A stretch of 64,000 nucleotides of DNA, from contig NZ_JAGDZB010000004.1 in the NCBI RefSeq assembly GCF_049116215.1, forward strand, positions 205,083 to 269,082, given 5' to 3'. This DNA comes from Shimia sp049116215. GTDB lineage: Bacteria; Pseudomonadota; Alphaproteobacteria; Rhodobacterales; Rhodobacteraceae. Positions 1-8,305 of this stretch are shown in pieces. Positions within the stretch are counted from its first letter, which is position 1, and every line of letters begins with the position of its first letter. The position numbers and the translations under genes were made by a program. Below the pieces are notes generated by a model that had not been told where the DNA came from, made no database searches, and saw only the letters and a list, made by a program, of their open reading frames with translations.

Positions 1-875
1 CGCGGTTCCGCGGTCTGAATCTGCGGCTCTGGCCCGTAGGTGCCAATGCCATCCATCAGTTCTTTTACGCCAAAGGAGTTGATCGCAGAGCCAAACCAGA
101 TCGGCGTCATGTGCCCTTCCAGCACCGCCTGCGGGTCAAGCGTTGGCAACAGCTCTTTGGCCATCTCAACTTCTTCTCGCAGCTGTTCCAGCAGGTGCTC
201 AGGAATGTGGTCCGCCAGCTTGGGGTCAGCCAGGCTTTCAATCTGAACGCTTTCGGCGACCACATTCCGGTCGGCCCGATCCATCAGCTCCAGCCGGTCA
301 TTGAGCATGTCATAGGTGCCCATGAACTCACGGCCCACACCAATCGGCCAGCTGGCCGGGGTCACGTCAATCGCGAGGTTTTCTTGGATTTCGTCAATAA
401 TGTCGAAGGTATCGCGACTTTCGCGGTCCATTTTGTTACAGAAGGTCAAAATGGGCAGGTCGCGCAGGCGGCACACTTCAAACAGTTTCTGCGTCTGGCT
501 TTCCACACCTTTGGCGCCGTCAATCACCATCACCGCAGCGTCCACAGCGGTCAGCGTGCGATAGGTGTCCTCAGAGAAGTCACTGTGGCCCGGCGTGTCC
601 ACCAGATTGAAGCGGAAATTTCCAAAATCAAACGACATGGCAGAGGCCGACACGGAAATCCCGCGGTCTTTTTCCATCTGCATGAAGTCGGATCGCGTGC
701 GGCGTGCCTCCCCTTTGGCCCGCACCTGACCCGCCATCTGAATCGCGCCACCATAAAGGAGGAACTTTTCGGTCAGCGTGGTCTTACCGGCGTCCGGGTG
801 CGAGATGATCGCAAAGGTGCGACGGCGCGCAATCTCGGGCGGCAATTCGGGGCGGTTTGTCTGCGTGTCCAACAT
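1..875 (-). CDS. prfC: Peptide chain release factor 3, N-terminal part (cut by window edge)
   Basis: GTPase that recycles RF1/RF2 from ribosomes after termination. Translating the minus strand from ATG at 875 gives MLDTQTNRPELPPEIARRRT, then the P-loop HPDAGKTT near residue 27, the switch region with VDTPGHSDF, and NKMD for guanine specificity. About 291 residues lie in the window; the family is usually about 530, so the C-terminal half is off the left edge. The start at 875 is the first ATG ahead of the conserved GTPase domain. The Hint-domain gene lies upstream on the same strand, separated by a hairpin, so the two are probably separate units. Confidence 0.93.
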   Translation of the reverse strand, partial: MLDTQTNRPELPPEIARRRTFAIISHPDAGKTTLTEKFLLYGGAIQMAGQVRAKGEARRTRSDFMQMEKDRGISVSASAMSFDFGNFRFNLVDTPGHSDFSEDTYRTLTAVDAAVMVIDGAKGVESQTQKLFEVCRLRDLPILTFCNKMDRESRDTFDIIDEIQENLAIDVTPASWPIGVGREFMGTYDMLNDRLELMDRADRNVVAESVQIESLADPKLADHIPEHLLEQLREEVEMAKELLPTLDPQAVLEGHMTPIWFGSAINSFGVKELMDGIGTYGPEPQIQTAEP

Positions 876-910
876 GTCCGCGCGTATAGGTCGCAAAGTG
901 CCAATTCGCA

Positions 911-946
911 AGGAAAAGCGGCGGGTCCTACTTCGAGGACGCCCGC
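911..946 (-). terminator. Possible intrinsic terminator at the 3' end of the Hint-domain gene
   Basis: Read on the minus strand, GCGGGCGTCCT pairs imperfectly (small bulge) with AGGACCCGC across a 6-nt loop and is followed by CGCTTTTCCTT. It overlaps the stop codon of the Hint gene and would separate it from prfC. The U-tract is interrupted, so confidence is moderate. Confidence 0.4.
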
Positions 947-1950
947 TTCAACAGCTCCACCGCATCTGGACGATCCAGCAGGCTTTCATGCACTTCCAGA
1001 TGCGCCTGCGGCATGCCGCGCGTCGCGTTGGACGCCGGACGCAGACGCTCTTTCACCTCTTCTGGCACCGCAGGGCGGGTGCGGGTGTCCATCTGCATGG
1101 TTTCTGCCGATATACCTTCCGCAAAAATGATCTGATGGGTGTCAAACATGATCTGGTAGTAGTCCACAAACCCACCTTCGTCGGCGTAGACCGTGTCTCC
1201 ATTCACCAGATGCCGCGCTTTGATCAGCAGCTCGCTGCGCCCGACGCCAATATGGTCATGGCGCTGATAGACAAACAGCCGGTGATCCGGGCTCACCCGC
1301 AGATCCTGTGTGTTATTGAGCGTGCCCGCTGTTATCACAATAGGGGCAAACTCGCCGCTTGCGCGCTGCACGGCATGGCCAATCCAGCGCACTTCCTGCG
1401 GGCCATCGTCCCGCGTCAGGACACGATCACCCACAGTCAAATCTTCTACACGGCGCTGTTCGCCCGTGGCCATAGTGATACGGGTGCCGCCGGTAAAGCT
1501 CACGCAGGCCAGTTGTGCCAGTTTTGTCGAGGCCGCGCCGCGATCAACACCGACCAAGACATAGTCGCCTTTGGGGGTGAGTGGCGCCAAGGGGGCCCCA
1601 TAAACCTCTACCACACCGCCGTCGTCGTCGACTTCGACCAATACCAACACTTCAATTGTGTCTCCGCTTGGCGGCATGAAGGTGGCAACGCAGTCGAGAT
1701 AGACACGAGCGCCCTTGGTGCCGAGGCTGTATTCGCTGGCAATGAAGTGCTGACCTTCGCTATCCGTACGCAACGCGAGGCTCTTTTCCTCTGCGTCCTG
1801 AGCCAAGGTGTAAATATCATCAAAGACAAGTTCTTCCGCAAAAGACAGCGAATCACCAAGGTTGGCCCCATCCGTCACCACAAAGGCACCCGCCGGATAC
1901 ACCGGTAGACGTTGGGAGGGCTGGGAGCTGTCTTGAACTTGAGACGTCAT
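928..1950 (-). CDS. Stand-alone Hint (hedgehog/intein) domain protein
   Basis: 340 residues. The centre (about residues 150-290) matches the Roseobacter-type Hint_2 domain: SFTGGTRITMATGEQRRVED, then LTVGDRVLTRDDGPQEVRWI, and the later histidine block LRVSPDHRLFV. Such proteins are thought to self-cleave or modify adjacent segments, often in secreted contexts. The usual family start is C-F-T-x-G-T; here Ser stands in the nucleophile position and the Cys lies two residues earlier (CVSFTGG). The N-terminal 140 residues are acidic and beta-rich with no obvious signal peptide. Start at 1950 is an ATG preceded by AGGTAAG. Substrate and role unknown. Confidence 0.78.
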   Translation of the reverse strand: MTSQVQDSSQPSQRLPVYPAGAFVVTDGANLGDSLSFAEELVFDDIYTLAQDAEEKSLALRTDSEGQHFIASEYSLGTKGARVYLDCVATFMPPSGDTIEVLVLVEVDDDGGVVEVYGAPLAPLTPKGDYVLVGVDRGAASTKLAQLACVSFTGGTRITMATGEQRRVEDLTVGDRVLTRDDGPQEVRWIGHAVQRASGEFAPIVITAGTLNNTQDLRVSPDHRLFVYQRHDHIGVGRSELLIKARHLVNGDTVYADEGGFVDYYQIMFDTHQIIFAEGISAETMQMDTRTRPAVPEEVKERLRPASNATRGMPQAHLEVHESLLDRPDAVELLKRASSK

Positions 1951-2098
1951 AACTTACCTATTTTAGTGTACTGCACGCTTTCTTTGAACACGTGAAGTGA
2001 CACGCAAATGTGGCAGCACAATGCCATGGCTTCGGCATTATACTGGCATCATTCCTAATTTGGGTATTTCTTACCCCCACAACAACGGGGAGAATCGC

Positions 2099-2878
2099 AT
2101 GGAATTGGGAATTAAAGGTAAACGCGCGCTGGTTTGTGCGTCCTCAAAAGGTCTTGGTTTGGGGTGCGCTCGCGCTCTGGCTGCGGAAGGTGTGGACCTG
2201 ATCATGAACGCGCGCGGCGTTGAGGCACTTGAGGCCGCCGCAGCCGACATCCGGTCCGAGTTTGGTGTGCATGTGCAGGCGATTGCCTGTGATGTGACCA
2301 CCGCCGAGGGCCAAGCCAAGCTGATCGAAGCGGCGCAGGGCGTGGATATTCTGGTCAACAACGCTGGCGGCCCGCCTCCCGGTATGTGGACCGATTGGGA
2401 CCGCGACGATTTCATTTCTGCGTTGGACGCCAATATGCTGGCCCCAATTGCTCTGATCAAAGCGCTTGTGCCCGGCATGATGGACCGGGGATGGGGCCGT
2501 GTGGTGAACATCACCTCAGTCTCGGTCAAATCCCCGATTCCGGTACTGGGCTTGTCCAACGCCGCCCGCGCAGGCCTCACCGGCTACGTCGCCGGCACTG
2601 CGCGTCAGGTGGCGGGCAAAGGCGTGACCATCAACAATATCCTGCCGGGCATCCATGCCACCGACCGCGCCGTGTCCTTGGACAAGGCCGTGACCGAGCA
2701 GCAAGGCATCTCCATGGAAGAAGCTCAGGCCCAACGCGCCGCCACCATTCCCGCTGGCCGCTACGGCACATCGGATGAGTTTGGCGCCACATGTGCCTTC
2801 CTGTGTTCCCATCACGCAGGCTTTATCGTCGGGCAGAATGTTCTGCTGGACGGCGGTGCCTTTGCATCTGCTATGTAA
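2099..2878 (+). CDS. Short-chain dehydrogenase/reductase-like protein with atypical active site
   Basis: 259 residues with a Rossmann fold. The N-terminus reads ALVCASSKGLGLGCARALA, a slightly altered glycine-rich dinucleotide motif, and DILVNNAGG is the NNAG motif. The C-terminus has IVGQNVLLDGG as in 3-oxoacyl-ACP reductase relatives. The catalytic YxxxK is not present where expected: after the serine block (VNITSVSVKS) comes LGLSNAARAGL, with Asn in the Tyr place. This fits the BKR-like SDR subgroup known to lack the classical tetrad. The start at 2099 is chosen because GGGGAGAATCGC precedes it and the dinucleotide fold begins there. The AlkC-type gene follows after 18 bp. Confidence 0.85.
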   Translation: MELGIKGKRALVCASSKGLGLGCARALAAEGVDLIMNARGVEALEAAAADIRSEFGVHVQAIACDVTTAEGQAKLIEAAQGVDILVNNAGGPPPGMWTDWDRDDFISALDANMLAPIALIKALVPGMMDRGWGRVVNITSVSVKSPIPVLGLSNAARAGLTGYVAGTARQVAGKGVTINNILPGIHATDRAVSLDKAVTEQQGISMEEAQAQRAATIPAGRYGTSDEFGATCAFLCSHHAGFIVGQNVLLDGGAFASAM

Positions 2879-2896
2879 GCGCGAGTAGGTAACTAA

Positions 2897-4051
2897 ATGG
2901 CGCGAGGTGTGGGTGTGTCCCAAGGGTTTTCACTGAAAGATGAGTTGTTTAACGCAGATAGTCTCGGCGATCTGGCGGCAGAATTTGCCGCCGGAGTGCC
3001 GGGGTTTGATGGCGAGGGTTTTCATCACGAAGTTGTGGCAGGACTTCAGGGGCGCGAGCTCATGGAGCGCATGGAATGGATAGCCGACTGCATCGAAAAA
3101 CGCCTCGCGCCAGACTTTCCCGAAATGGCGGATCAACTTGAAGCGGCCATGCCGCCTGCGCTTGATCCAACTCTGAAGGACGATGACTTCGGCCGCTTCA
3201 TCCATGCGGTGCCCGGCATTCTTGCCACCCGCCATGGGGTTGAAGACCATCGGGACCGGGCGCTTGATCTGCTGGAAGAGGCCACCAAGCGCTTCTCCAT
3301 GGAATTCTACATCCGTGCCTTCATCAATCGCTGGCCCGATGAAACCTTTGGCCGCCTGCATGACTGGGCCGAGGATGATAATTACCACGTCCGCCGTCTG
3401 GTGAGCGAAGGCACACGACCTAAGCTGCCCTGGGCGAAAAAGATCGACATCGATCCGATGTCCACGTTGCCTCTCCTGGCAAAACTGCACGCCGATCCAA
3501 CGCGCTACGTGACCCGCTCGGTGTCCAACCACCTTAATGACATTTCCAAACTCTCCACCGATACGGTGGTCAGCCAATTGGCCGACTGGAAAGAGCAGGG
3601 CAAGCAAGCCACCAAAGAGTTGGACTGGATGACGCGTCACTCTTTGCGCACAGCCGTCAAGGCAGGCCATTCCGGCGCGCTGTCGATGTTGGGATTCCAC
3701 CCAGGCGCCCCCATCACTTTGGACAGCCTGTCTGTTGGCGGCGACAGTATCCAGATCGGCGACGCGCTACAGGTCGAAACAACGCTGACCACGGATGGCA
3801 CATCCCCCGTGCCGGTGATGGTCGACTATGTGTTGAGTTTCCATCGCCCTAACGGGCGTGGCAGTGACAAGGTCTTCAAGCTCAAGCAAGGCAAAATCCC
3901 TGCTGGAAAGCCGCTCACACTGGCCAAAAAGCATCCGCTCAAAGCCAACGCCAGCACGTTTCAGCTCCACCCTGGTCCGCACAAGCTGGCCATTCAGGTC
4001 AACGGCCGTGTGCTTGGAGATGTGGCGTTTGATTTGACAGAACCCACGTAA
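2897..4051 (+). CDS. AlkC-type DNA alkylation repair glycosylase (HEAT-like repeats plus Ig-like domain)
   Basis: 384 residues. The N-terminus GFSLKDELFNADSLGDLAAE and the helical repeats to about residue 265 (EFYIRAFINRWPDETFGRLH; RSVSNHLNDISK) match the AlkC/AlkD HEAT-like fold, which excises cationic alkylpurines without base flipping. Residues about 275-384 form a beta-rich stretch (IGDALQVETTLTTDG; PHKLAIQVNGRVLGDVAFDL) like the Ig-like domain characteristic of AlkC rather than AlkD. It follows the SDR gene closely, so co-transcription is likely, but the functional link is unclear. Confidence 0.85.
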   Translation: MARGVGVSQGFSLKDELFNADSLGDLAAEFAAGVPGFDGEGFHHEVVAGLQGRELMERMEWIADCIEKRLAPDFPEMADQLEAAMPPALDPTLKDDDFGRFIHAVPGILATRHGVEDHRDRALDLLEEATKRFSMEFYIRAFINRWPDETFGRLHDWAEDDNYHVRRLVSEGTRPKLPWAKKIDIDPMSTLPLLAKLHADPTRYVTRSVSNHLNDISKLSTDTVVSQLADWKEQGKQATKELDWMTRHSLRTAVKAGHSGALSMLGFHPGAPITLDSLSVGGDSIQIGDALQVETTLTTDGTSPVPVMVDYVLSFHRPNGRGSDKVFKLKQGKIPAGKPLTLAKKHPLKANASTFQLHPGPHKLAIQVNGRVLGDVAFDLTEPT

Positions 4052-4136
4052 CCCTCTGACGCTTCATCACGTTTCTGTGGGGCGGCTAGCCCGACAACTG
4101 GCCGCCTGTTAGGCCGGTCCCAATTCTGAACGGGAC

Positions 4137-5528
4137 ATGACCATGCACGCCGCCACACTCATCACGATCTTCGCCGCCATTCTTTTGCTCAGCCTTGTTG
4201 TCGCCCCGAAACGGGCCACAGTTGTGGGCTTCTTTGGCGGGCAGACCGCAGAAGGGCAGGCGCCGTCGCTTTGGACCTTGGTGCTGTCGCAGGTCACCAC
4301 CTGGATCTTCGCCCGCTCCTTGATGAACGCTGCCATCCTTGGTTTCTACTATGGCATCGCCGGCACATTGGCCTACGCGGCTTACTATGCGTCGTTCCTG
4401 ACCGGCGGCTACATTGTGAACCGTATGCGCGTGCAGGGCGCTGGCTCGGTTCAAGACTGGCTCACCTTACGCTTTGGCACCCCCGGCACCACCGCCTACA
4501 ACGTGGTGATCGCCCTGCGTCTGCTGTCTGAGGTCTTCGCCAACCTGCTGGTGGTTGGCCTGATCTTCAGCGCCGCGCTGCCGGAGGTTGCCAATGCGGG
4601 CACCATTTCTATCCTGATCGTCGGCGTGGTTGCGCTGGCCTATTCCGCCTGGGGCGGATTATCCGCCGCCTTGCGCACCGACGTTGTGCAGATGCTGCTG
4701 TTCCTTGTGGTGTTTGGTATCGCCTTTGTTGCACTGGTGCTGCGCCCTGAATTTGACTTCGGCGCTGTCCTAACAGCGCCTGGTGCCTCTGGCCCGCACA
4801 ACGGCTTGGTGCTTCTGGTGGTGGCCGCGCTTCAGGTGTTTTCCTATCCGGTACATGATCCAGTCATGATGGACCGCGGCTTCCTCGCAGACCGCAACAC
4901 CACCCGCAAAAGCTTCCTGCATGCTTTCTGGCTGTCCACGCTTTGCATCATCGCTTTTGGCTTCTTTGGCATTCAGGCCTCTCTTGAAGGTGCAGCCTAT
5001 GAAGGTCAGTTGATTGGTACCTGGAGTACAATGTTCCCAACCTGGGTTTTCACCTTGCTGATCCTCTCGCTACTGGTGTCTGCGCTGTCCACATTGGACT
5101 CCGCGCTGAGCTCCGCCGCCCGCCTTGTGGTCGAGGAACTCAAACTCGCCCCGCGTACGTTGGCCGGAGGCCGCATTGCCATGTTGGTCTTTGCTCTCGT
5201 AGGTGCCGCGCTGACGCTTTGGGGCAATCAAACCTTGTTTGACGCCGTCGCTGTGTCCGGCACCGCCTCGATGTTCCTCACACCCGTGTTGGTTGCCAGC
5301 CTGATCGGCGGACGGGATGTCCCTCTCTGGTCCTACATGGCCTGTTTCTTTGCTGCCCTTTACGGCGCCGCCGCCTACATGTTCCGCGACACGGATTTTG
5401 TGTCCCAGTTCCTCTATGACGGGCACAAATACGAGCAACTTCTGCAGATCTGTGTGATCGTTTTGGTGGTTGGATTTGCCGCAGTCCTGATCGGGAGCCG
5501 CAGGGTTGAAGCAAGGGTAGGGGGCTGA
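4137..5528 (+). CDS. Sodium:solute symporter family (SSF) transporter
   Basis: 463 residues and about 12-13 hydrophobic segments with SSF features: AYSAWGGLSAALRTDVVQML near residue 165-185 and LLILSLLVSALSTLDSALSS near 305-325, the family's signature serine/threonine helix. Substrate cannot be read from sequence. ATG at 4137 or the second ATG two codons later are both possible; GGGAC lies just upstream. It sits 19 bp ahead of an ABC ATPase gene that has no permease partner, an unusual pairing. Confidence 0.88.
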   Translation: MTMHAATLITIFAAILLLSLVVAPKRATVVGFFGGQTAEGQAPSLWTLVLSQVTTWIFARSLMNAAILGFYYGIAGTLAYAAYYASFLTGGYIVNRMRVQGAGSVQDWLTLRFGTPGTTAYNVVIALRLLSEVFANLLVVGLIFSAALPEVANAGTISILIVGVVALAYSAWGGLSAALRTDVVQMLLFLVVFGIAFVALVLRPEFDFGAVLTAPGASGPHNGLVLLVVAALQVFSYPVHDPVMMDRGFLADRNTTRKSFLHAFWLSTLCIIAFGFFGIQASLEGAAYEGQLIGTWSTMFPTWVFTLLILSLLVSALSTLDSALSSAARLVVEELKLAPRTLAGGRIAMLVFALVGAALTLWGNQTLFDAVAVSGTASMFLTPVLVASLIGGRDVPLWSYMACFFAALYGAAAYMFRDTDFVSQFLYDGHKYEQLLQICVIVLVVGFAAVLIGSRRVEARVGG

Positions 5529-5547
5529 TACACCACTGCGAAACCCG

Positions 5548-6678
5548 ATGAAAAACATCGGGGATTGCAAGAGGCCTCCCGTGCAGCCGACATCTACTTC
5601 GACGCCACCACGTTTGGAAATCCGCAACCTGCGCCGCCGATTTGGCAACCGGCAGGTGGTGGATGATGTGTCTCTGACTCTGCAATCGGGCAAGGTCACC
5701 TGCCTGCTTGGCCCGTCTGGCTGTGGCAAGTCCACCACTCTGCGCATGATCGCCGGTGTCGACATGCAGGATAGCGGCGAAATCTATGTTGATGGCAAGC
5801 TAATCTGTGACACCGTGTTCCGCATCCCGCCGGAACGTCGCCAGATTGGTCTGATGTTTCAAGACTTTGCACTTTTTCCGCACCTCTCGGTAAGCGACAA
5901 CGTGGCCTTTGGGCTCAAGGGCAGCAAAGACGAAAAACGCGCCCGTGTTGAGGAACTTCTGGCCAAGGTGAACCTCGGCTGGGCCATCGACAAATACCCG
6001 CACCTGCTTTCGGGCGGTGAGCAACAACGCATCGCATTGGCCCGCGCCTTGGCACCACGCCCACGGATCATGCTGATGGACGAGCCATTCTCCGGCCTCG
6101 ACAACCGTCTGCGTGACGGCATCCGGGACGAGACCTTGGCGGTGCTCAAAGAGGAAGACACCGCTGTGTTGCTGGTCACGCATGAGCCGGAAGAGGCCAT
6201 GCGCATGGCTGACGAAATTGCCCTGATGCGTGATGGCGTCATCGTGCAACAGGGCGCTCCGTACAACATCTACAACGCCCCCAAAGACAAACAGGCGGTG
6301 GCGTTTTTCAGCGATATCAATGTGATCCGATCGGTCAGCAACGGTGCGTTGACCGAAACGCCTTTTGGCCAGTTCCTGACACCCGGTCTTGCGGACGGCG
6401 CGCCGGTCGAAATTGTCATTCGTCCGCAGCACCTCAAGCTCGACTTTGACCGTCAGGGCAAGGGCCCGTTGCCAACCCCGTCAGACGGGGTTGCCGCGCG
6501 TGGCATCGTGACCCGCGCCCGCTTCATGGGCAACGAGAGCCTTGTGGAGTTCAAAATGGACCATGATGGCTCTGCACTTAAGGTCACCGTGCCGAATGTG
6601 TTCCTGCCCAAAGAAGGCACACCGCTCTGGCTCACAATCCGCCGCGACCGCTGTTTTGTTTTCCCTGCTGAGACCTGA
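5548..6678 (+). CDS. ABC transporter ATP-binding protein (FbpC/PotA-like) without local permease
   Basis: 376 residues. Walker A is GPSGCGKSTT (about residues 53-62), Q-loop in QIGLMFQDFALFPHLSV, signature LSGGEQQRIALARAL, Walker B PRIMLMDEPFSGLD, and H-loop LLVTHEPEEA. Residues about 285-376 form a TOBE-like regulatory domain. These features place it in the iron/polyamine/maltose importer ATPase group. No permease or binding-protein gene is adjacent; the neighbour upstream is an SSF symporter. ATG 5548 is used, but GTG at 5581 with GAGG upstream is also possible because the domain begins after residue 20. Confidence 0.87.
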   Translation: MKNIGDCKRPPVQPTSTSTPPRLEIRNLRRRFGNRQVVDDVSLTLQSGKVTCLLGPSGCGKSTTLRMIAGVDMQDSGEIYVDGKLICDTVFRIPPERRQIGLMFQDFALFPHLSVSDNVAFGLKGSKDEKRARVEELLAKVNLGWAIDKYPHLLSGGEQQRIALARALAPRPRIMLMDEPFSGLDNRLRDGIRDETLAVLKEEDTAVLLVTHEPEEAMRMADEIALMRDGVIVQQGAPYNIYNAPKDKQAVAFFSDINVIRSVSNGALTETPFGQFLTPGLADGAPVEIVIRPQHLKLDFDRQGKGPLPTPSDGVAARGIVTRARFMGNESLVEFKMDHDGSALKVTVPNVFLPKEGTPLWLTIRRDRCFVFPAET

Positions 6679-6684
6679 AGCGTC

Positions 6685-7356
6685 TTAGCTCTGTGCGAGA
6701 AAATCCTTCAGGCTCTTGCCCGGCTCCTCCACAAACAGGCCTGGCAACACAGTAAGCTCGGCAATCTGGTCCACCCGGATTTTTGTAAAGCTTCCATGGG
6801 TTTCGTCCCAGACCCCCAACGTCCACACACGCCCCCAATAGTCGAGCTTCAGCGGCCGCACGTCCCGCGCCACCTCATCCGCTCCCGTGATCCGCAATTT
6901 TTGTCGTGCCCGAATGGCTTCCCGCAGCGGTTCAAGGTATTGCAGGGCCTGCGTTGTCTCGGCAAATGGATAGGCCGCAAACCCAAAGCCTTGGCTCACT
7001 CCGCCAATTTCCTCCGGCAACACCGCGTCGATCTTCGCGCTCAGACTTTCTGCGGCCGCCCGCAATGGCCCTTCCATGCCGGTGCCCACCACTTCCAATC
7101 CAATGTGGAGCGCCTCCAGCTCCTCTTCGGTCAGGTTCAGTGGCGGCAATGTCAAAACTGCCTTTGCGCGATAGCCCGTGCCGCGCTCGCCCTCGATGGC
7201 CACGCCGCTGTTCGCCAGGGTTTGCATGTCGCGATAGATCGTGCGCAAGGACACTCGCATCACAGCAGCCAAATCTTCAGCCCGATGTAAGCCGCCGTCC
7301 TTCAGAATCTCCATCAGTCTATAGAGCCGATCCGACCGGTTTTGAGAGCTGGCCAT
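6685..7356 (-). CDS. HTH/WYL-domain transcriptional regulator (YafY-like)
   Basis: 223 residues. An N-terminal winged helix (RSDRLYRLMEILKDGGLHRA, then SLRTIYRDMQTLANSGVAIE) is followed by a WYL-type ligand domain (KLRITGADEVARDVRPLKLD, YWGRVWTLGVWDE). The true start is the ATG at 7356; the frame stays open far upstream, but that extension overlaps tatA and has no domain. It is convergent with the ABC ATPase gene (6 bp gap) and divergent from tatABC. Target unknown; self-regulation at the shared intergenic region is a reasonable guess. Confidence 0.88.
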   Translation of the reverse strand: MASSQNRSDRLYRLMEILKDGGLHRAEDLAAVMRVSLRTIYRDMQTLANSGVAIEGERGTGYRAKAVLTLPPLNLTEEELEALHIGLEVVGTGMEGPLRAAAESLSAKIDAVLPEEIGGVSQGFGFAAYPFAETTQALQYLEPLREAIRARQKLRITGADEVARDVRPLKLDYWGRVWTLGVWDETHGSFTKIRVDQIAELTVLPGLFVEEPGKSLKDFLAQS

Positions 7357-7545
7357 AACGCATGATTCTCCGACTTCCTGCCAAAATAATGACAACTGAC
7401 ATAATAATGGCAAAAGTGACGGGAAAAACCCCAAATATCCTGTCACTCCTCCGCAAATCCGCCTTTTGCCCCTGCGCCCGGCGCGGTAGGACTTTGCCAT
7501 GAGACTTAGGCGGCCATTGTGCCTCCGACCAAGGGAGACAAAGTC
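7357..7545. promoter_or_regulatory. Divergent promoter region between WYL regulator and tatABC
   Basis: 189 bp without a gene. It contains an A/T-rich patch near 7385-7412 (ATAATGACAACTGACATAAT) with a mirror-like arrangement, possibly a promoter or operator core, and an AAGGGAG ribosome-binding site ahead of tatA. No clear inverted repeat is visible. Confidence 0.4.
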
Positions 7546-7761
7546 ATGTTGAACAATATCGGCCTGCCCGGCATCCTTCTGATCGCTGTTGTGGTTCTTG
7601 TCCTGTTTGGACGCGGCAAAATCAGCGGCATCATGGGCGAAGTTGGCAAAGGCATCACCTCGTTCAAAAAGGGCGTGAACGAAGGCACCAAAGAGCTTGA
7701 GGAAGAAGCGGTGGACGCGGCCAAGGACGTGACGCCGGAAGACGAAAAAGACAAAGCGTAA
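7546..7761 (+). CDS. tatA: Sec-independent translocase subunit TatA
   Basis: 71 residues: one N-terminal membrane helix (GLPGILLIAVVVLVLFG), the hinge FGRGKISGIMGEVGKG, an amphipathic helix and a charged tail, all typical of TatA. ATG 7546 is preceded by AAGGGAGAC; the upstream in-frame start at 7519 would add nine residues and is disfavoured. First gene of tatABC, exporting folded twin-arginine proteins; here a plausible client class is cofactor-containing periplasmic enzymes. Confidence 0.95.
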   Translation: MLNNIGLPGILLIAVVVLVLFGRGKISGIMGEVGKGITSFKKGVNEGTKELEEEAVDAAKDVTPEDEKDKA

Positions 7762-7777
7762 GGCGGGCTGATCCAAG

Positions 7778-8305
7778 ATGTTTGATCTGGGTTGGACCGA
7801 GCTTCTGCTTGTTGGCATCGTGGCGCTCATCGTTGTGGGCCCCAAAGACCTGCCGGTGATGTTTCGCACGGTGGGCCGCTTTGTGGGCAAGGCCAAAGGC
7901 ATGGCACGGGAGTTTTCCTCTGCGATGAATCAGGCGGCTGATCAGGCGGGCGTCAAAGACGTCACCGACACCATCAAAGGGGCCACCGATGGGTTGGACA
8001 AAGTCACCAACCCTTTGAAATCTGCCACAAACGCGTTGAATGACTCCGTCGACGAAGTGAAACGCTCCATGTCTTATGAGCCAGGTGCGGAAACCACCAC
8101 GTTGTCCAAGGAACGCGCCGAGGCGGCGGAGAAAATTCGCCAGAAGTCTGCGGAAATGGCGCAAGAACGTCTGGACCGAGAAGCCGCGGAAAAAGCCGCT
8201 GCCAGCGAAGAGGATGCGGCCAAGGCTGCTCGCAAAGCGGCACGCAGCTATGATCCCGCGCCGACACCTCCGGCCAAGACCGCGGCAAAGAAGGATGAGG
8301 CATGA
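7778..8305 (+). CDS. tatB: Sec-independent translocase subunit TatB
   Basis: 175 residues: MFDLGWTELLLVGIVALIVV membrane helix, then GPKDLPVMFRTVGRFVGKAK, the conserved TatB hinge and amphipathic helix. The long C-terminal tail is Ala/Lys/Glu-rich and likely coiled-coil. The stop overlaps the tatC start by 4 bp (ATGA), indicating translational coupling within tatABC. Confidence 0.95.
   Translation: MFDLGWTELLLVGIVALIVVGPKDLPVMFRTVGRFVGKAKGMAREFSSAMNQAADQAGVKDVTDTIKGATDGLDKVTNPLKSATNALNDSVDEVKRSMSYEPGAETTTLSKERAEAAEKIRQKSAEMAQERLDREAAEKAAASEEDAAKAARKAARSYDPAPTPPAKTAAKKDEA

Noticed and set aside
111..1908. Long plus-strand frames opposite prfC and the Hint gene
   Set aside because: They are antisense shadows caused by high third-position GC; the minus strand encodes clear family motifs.
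4081..4106. GGCGGC...GCCGCC hairpin before the SSF gene as terminator
   Set aside because: Large 14-nt loop and no U-run.
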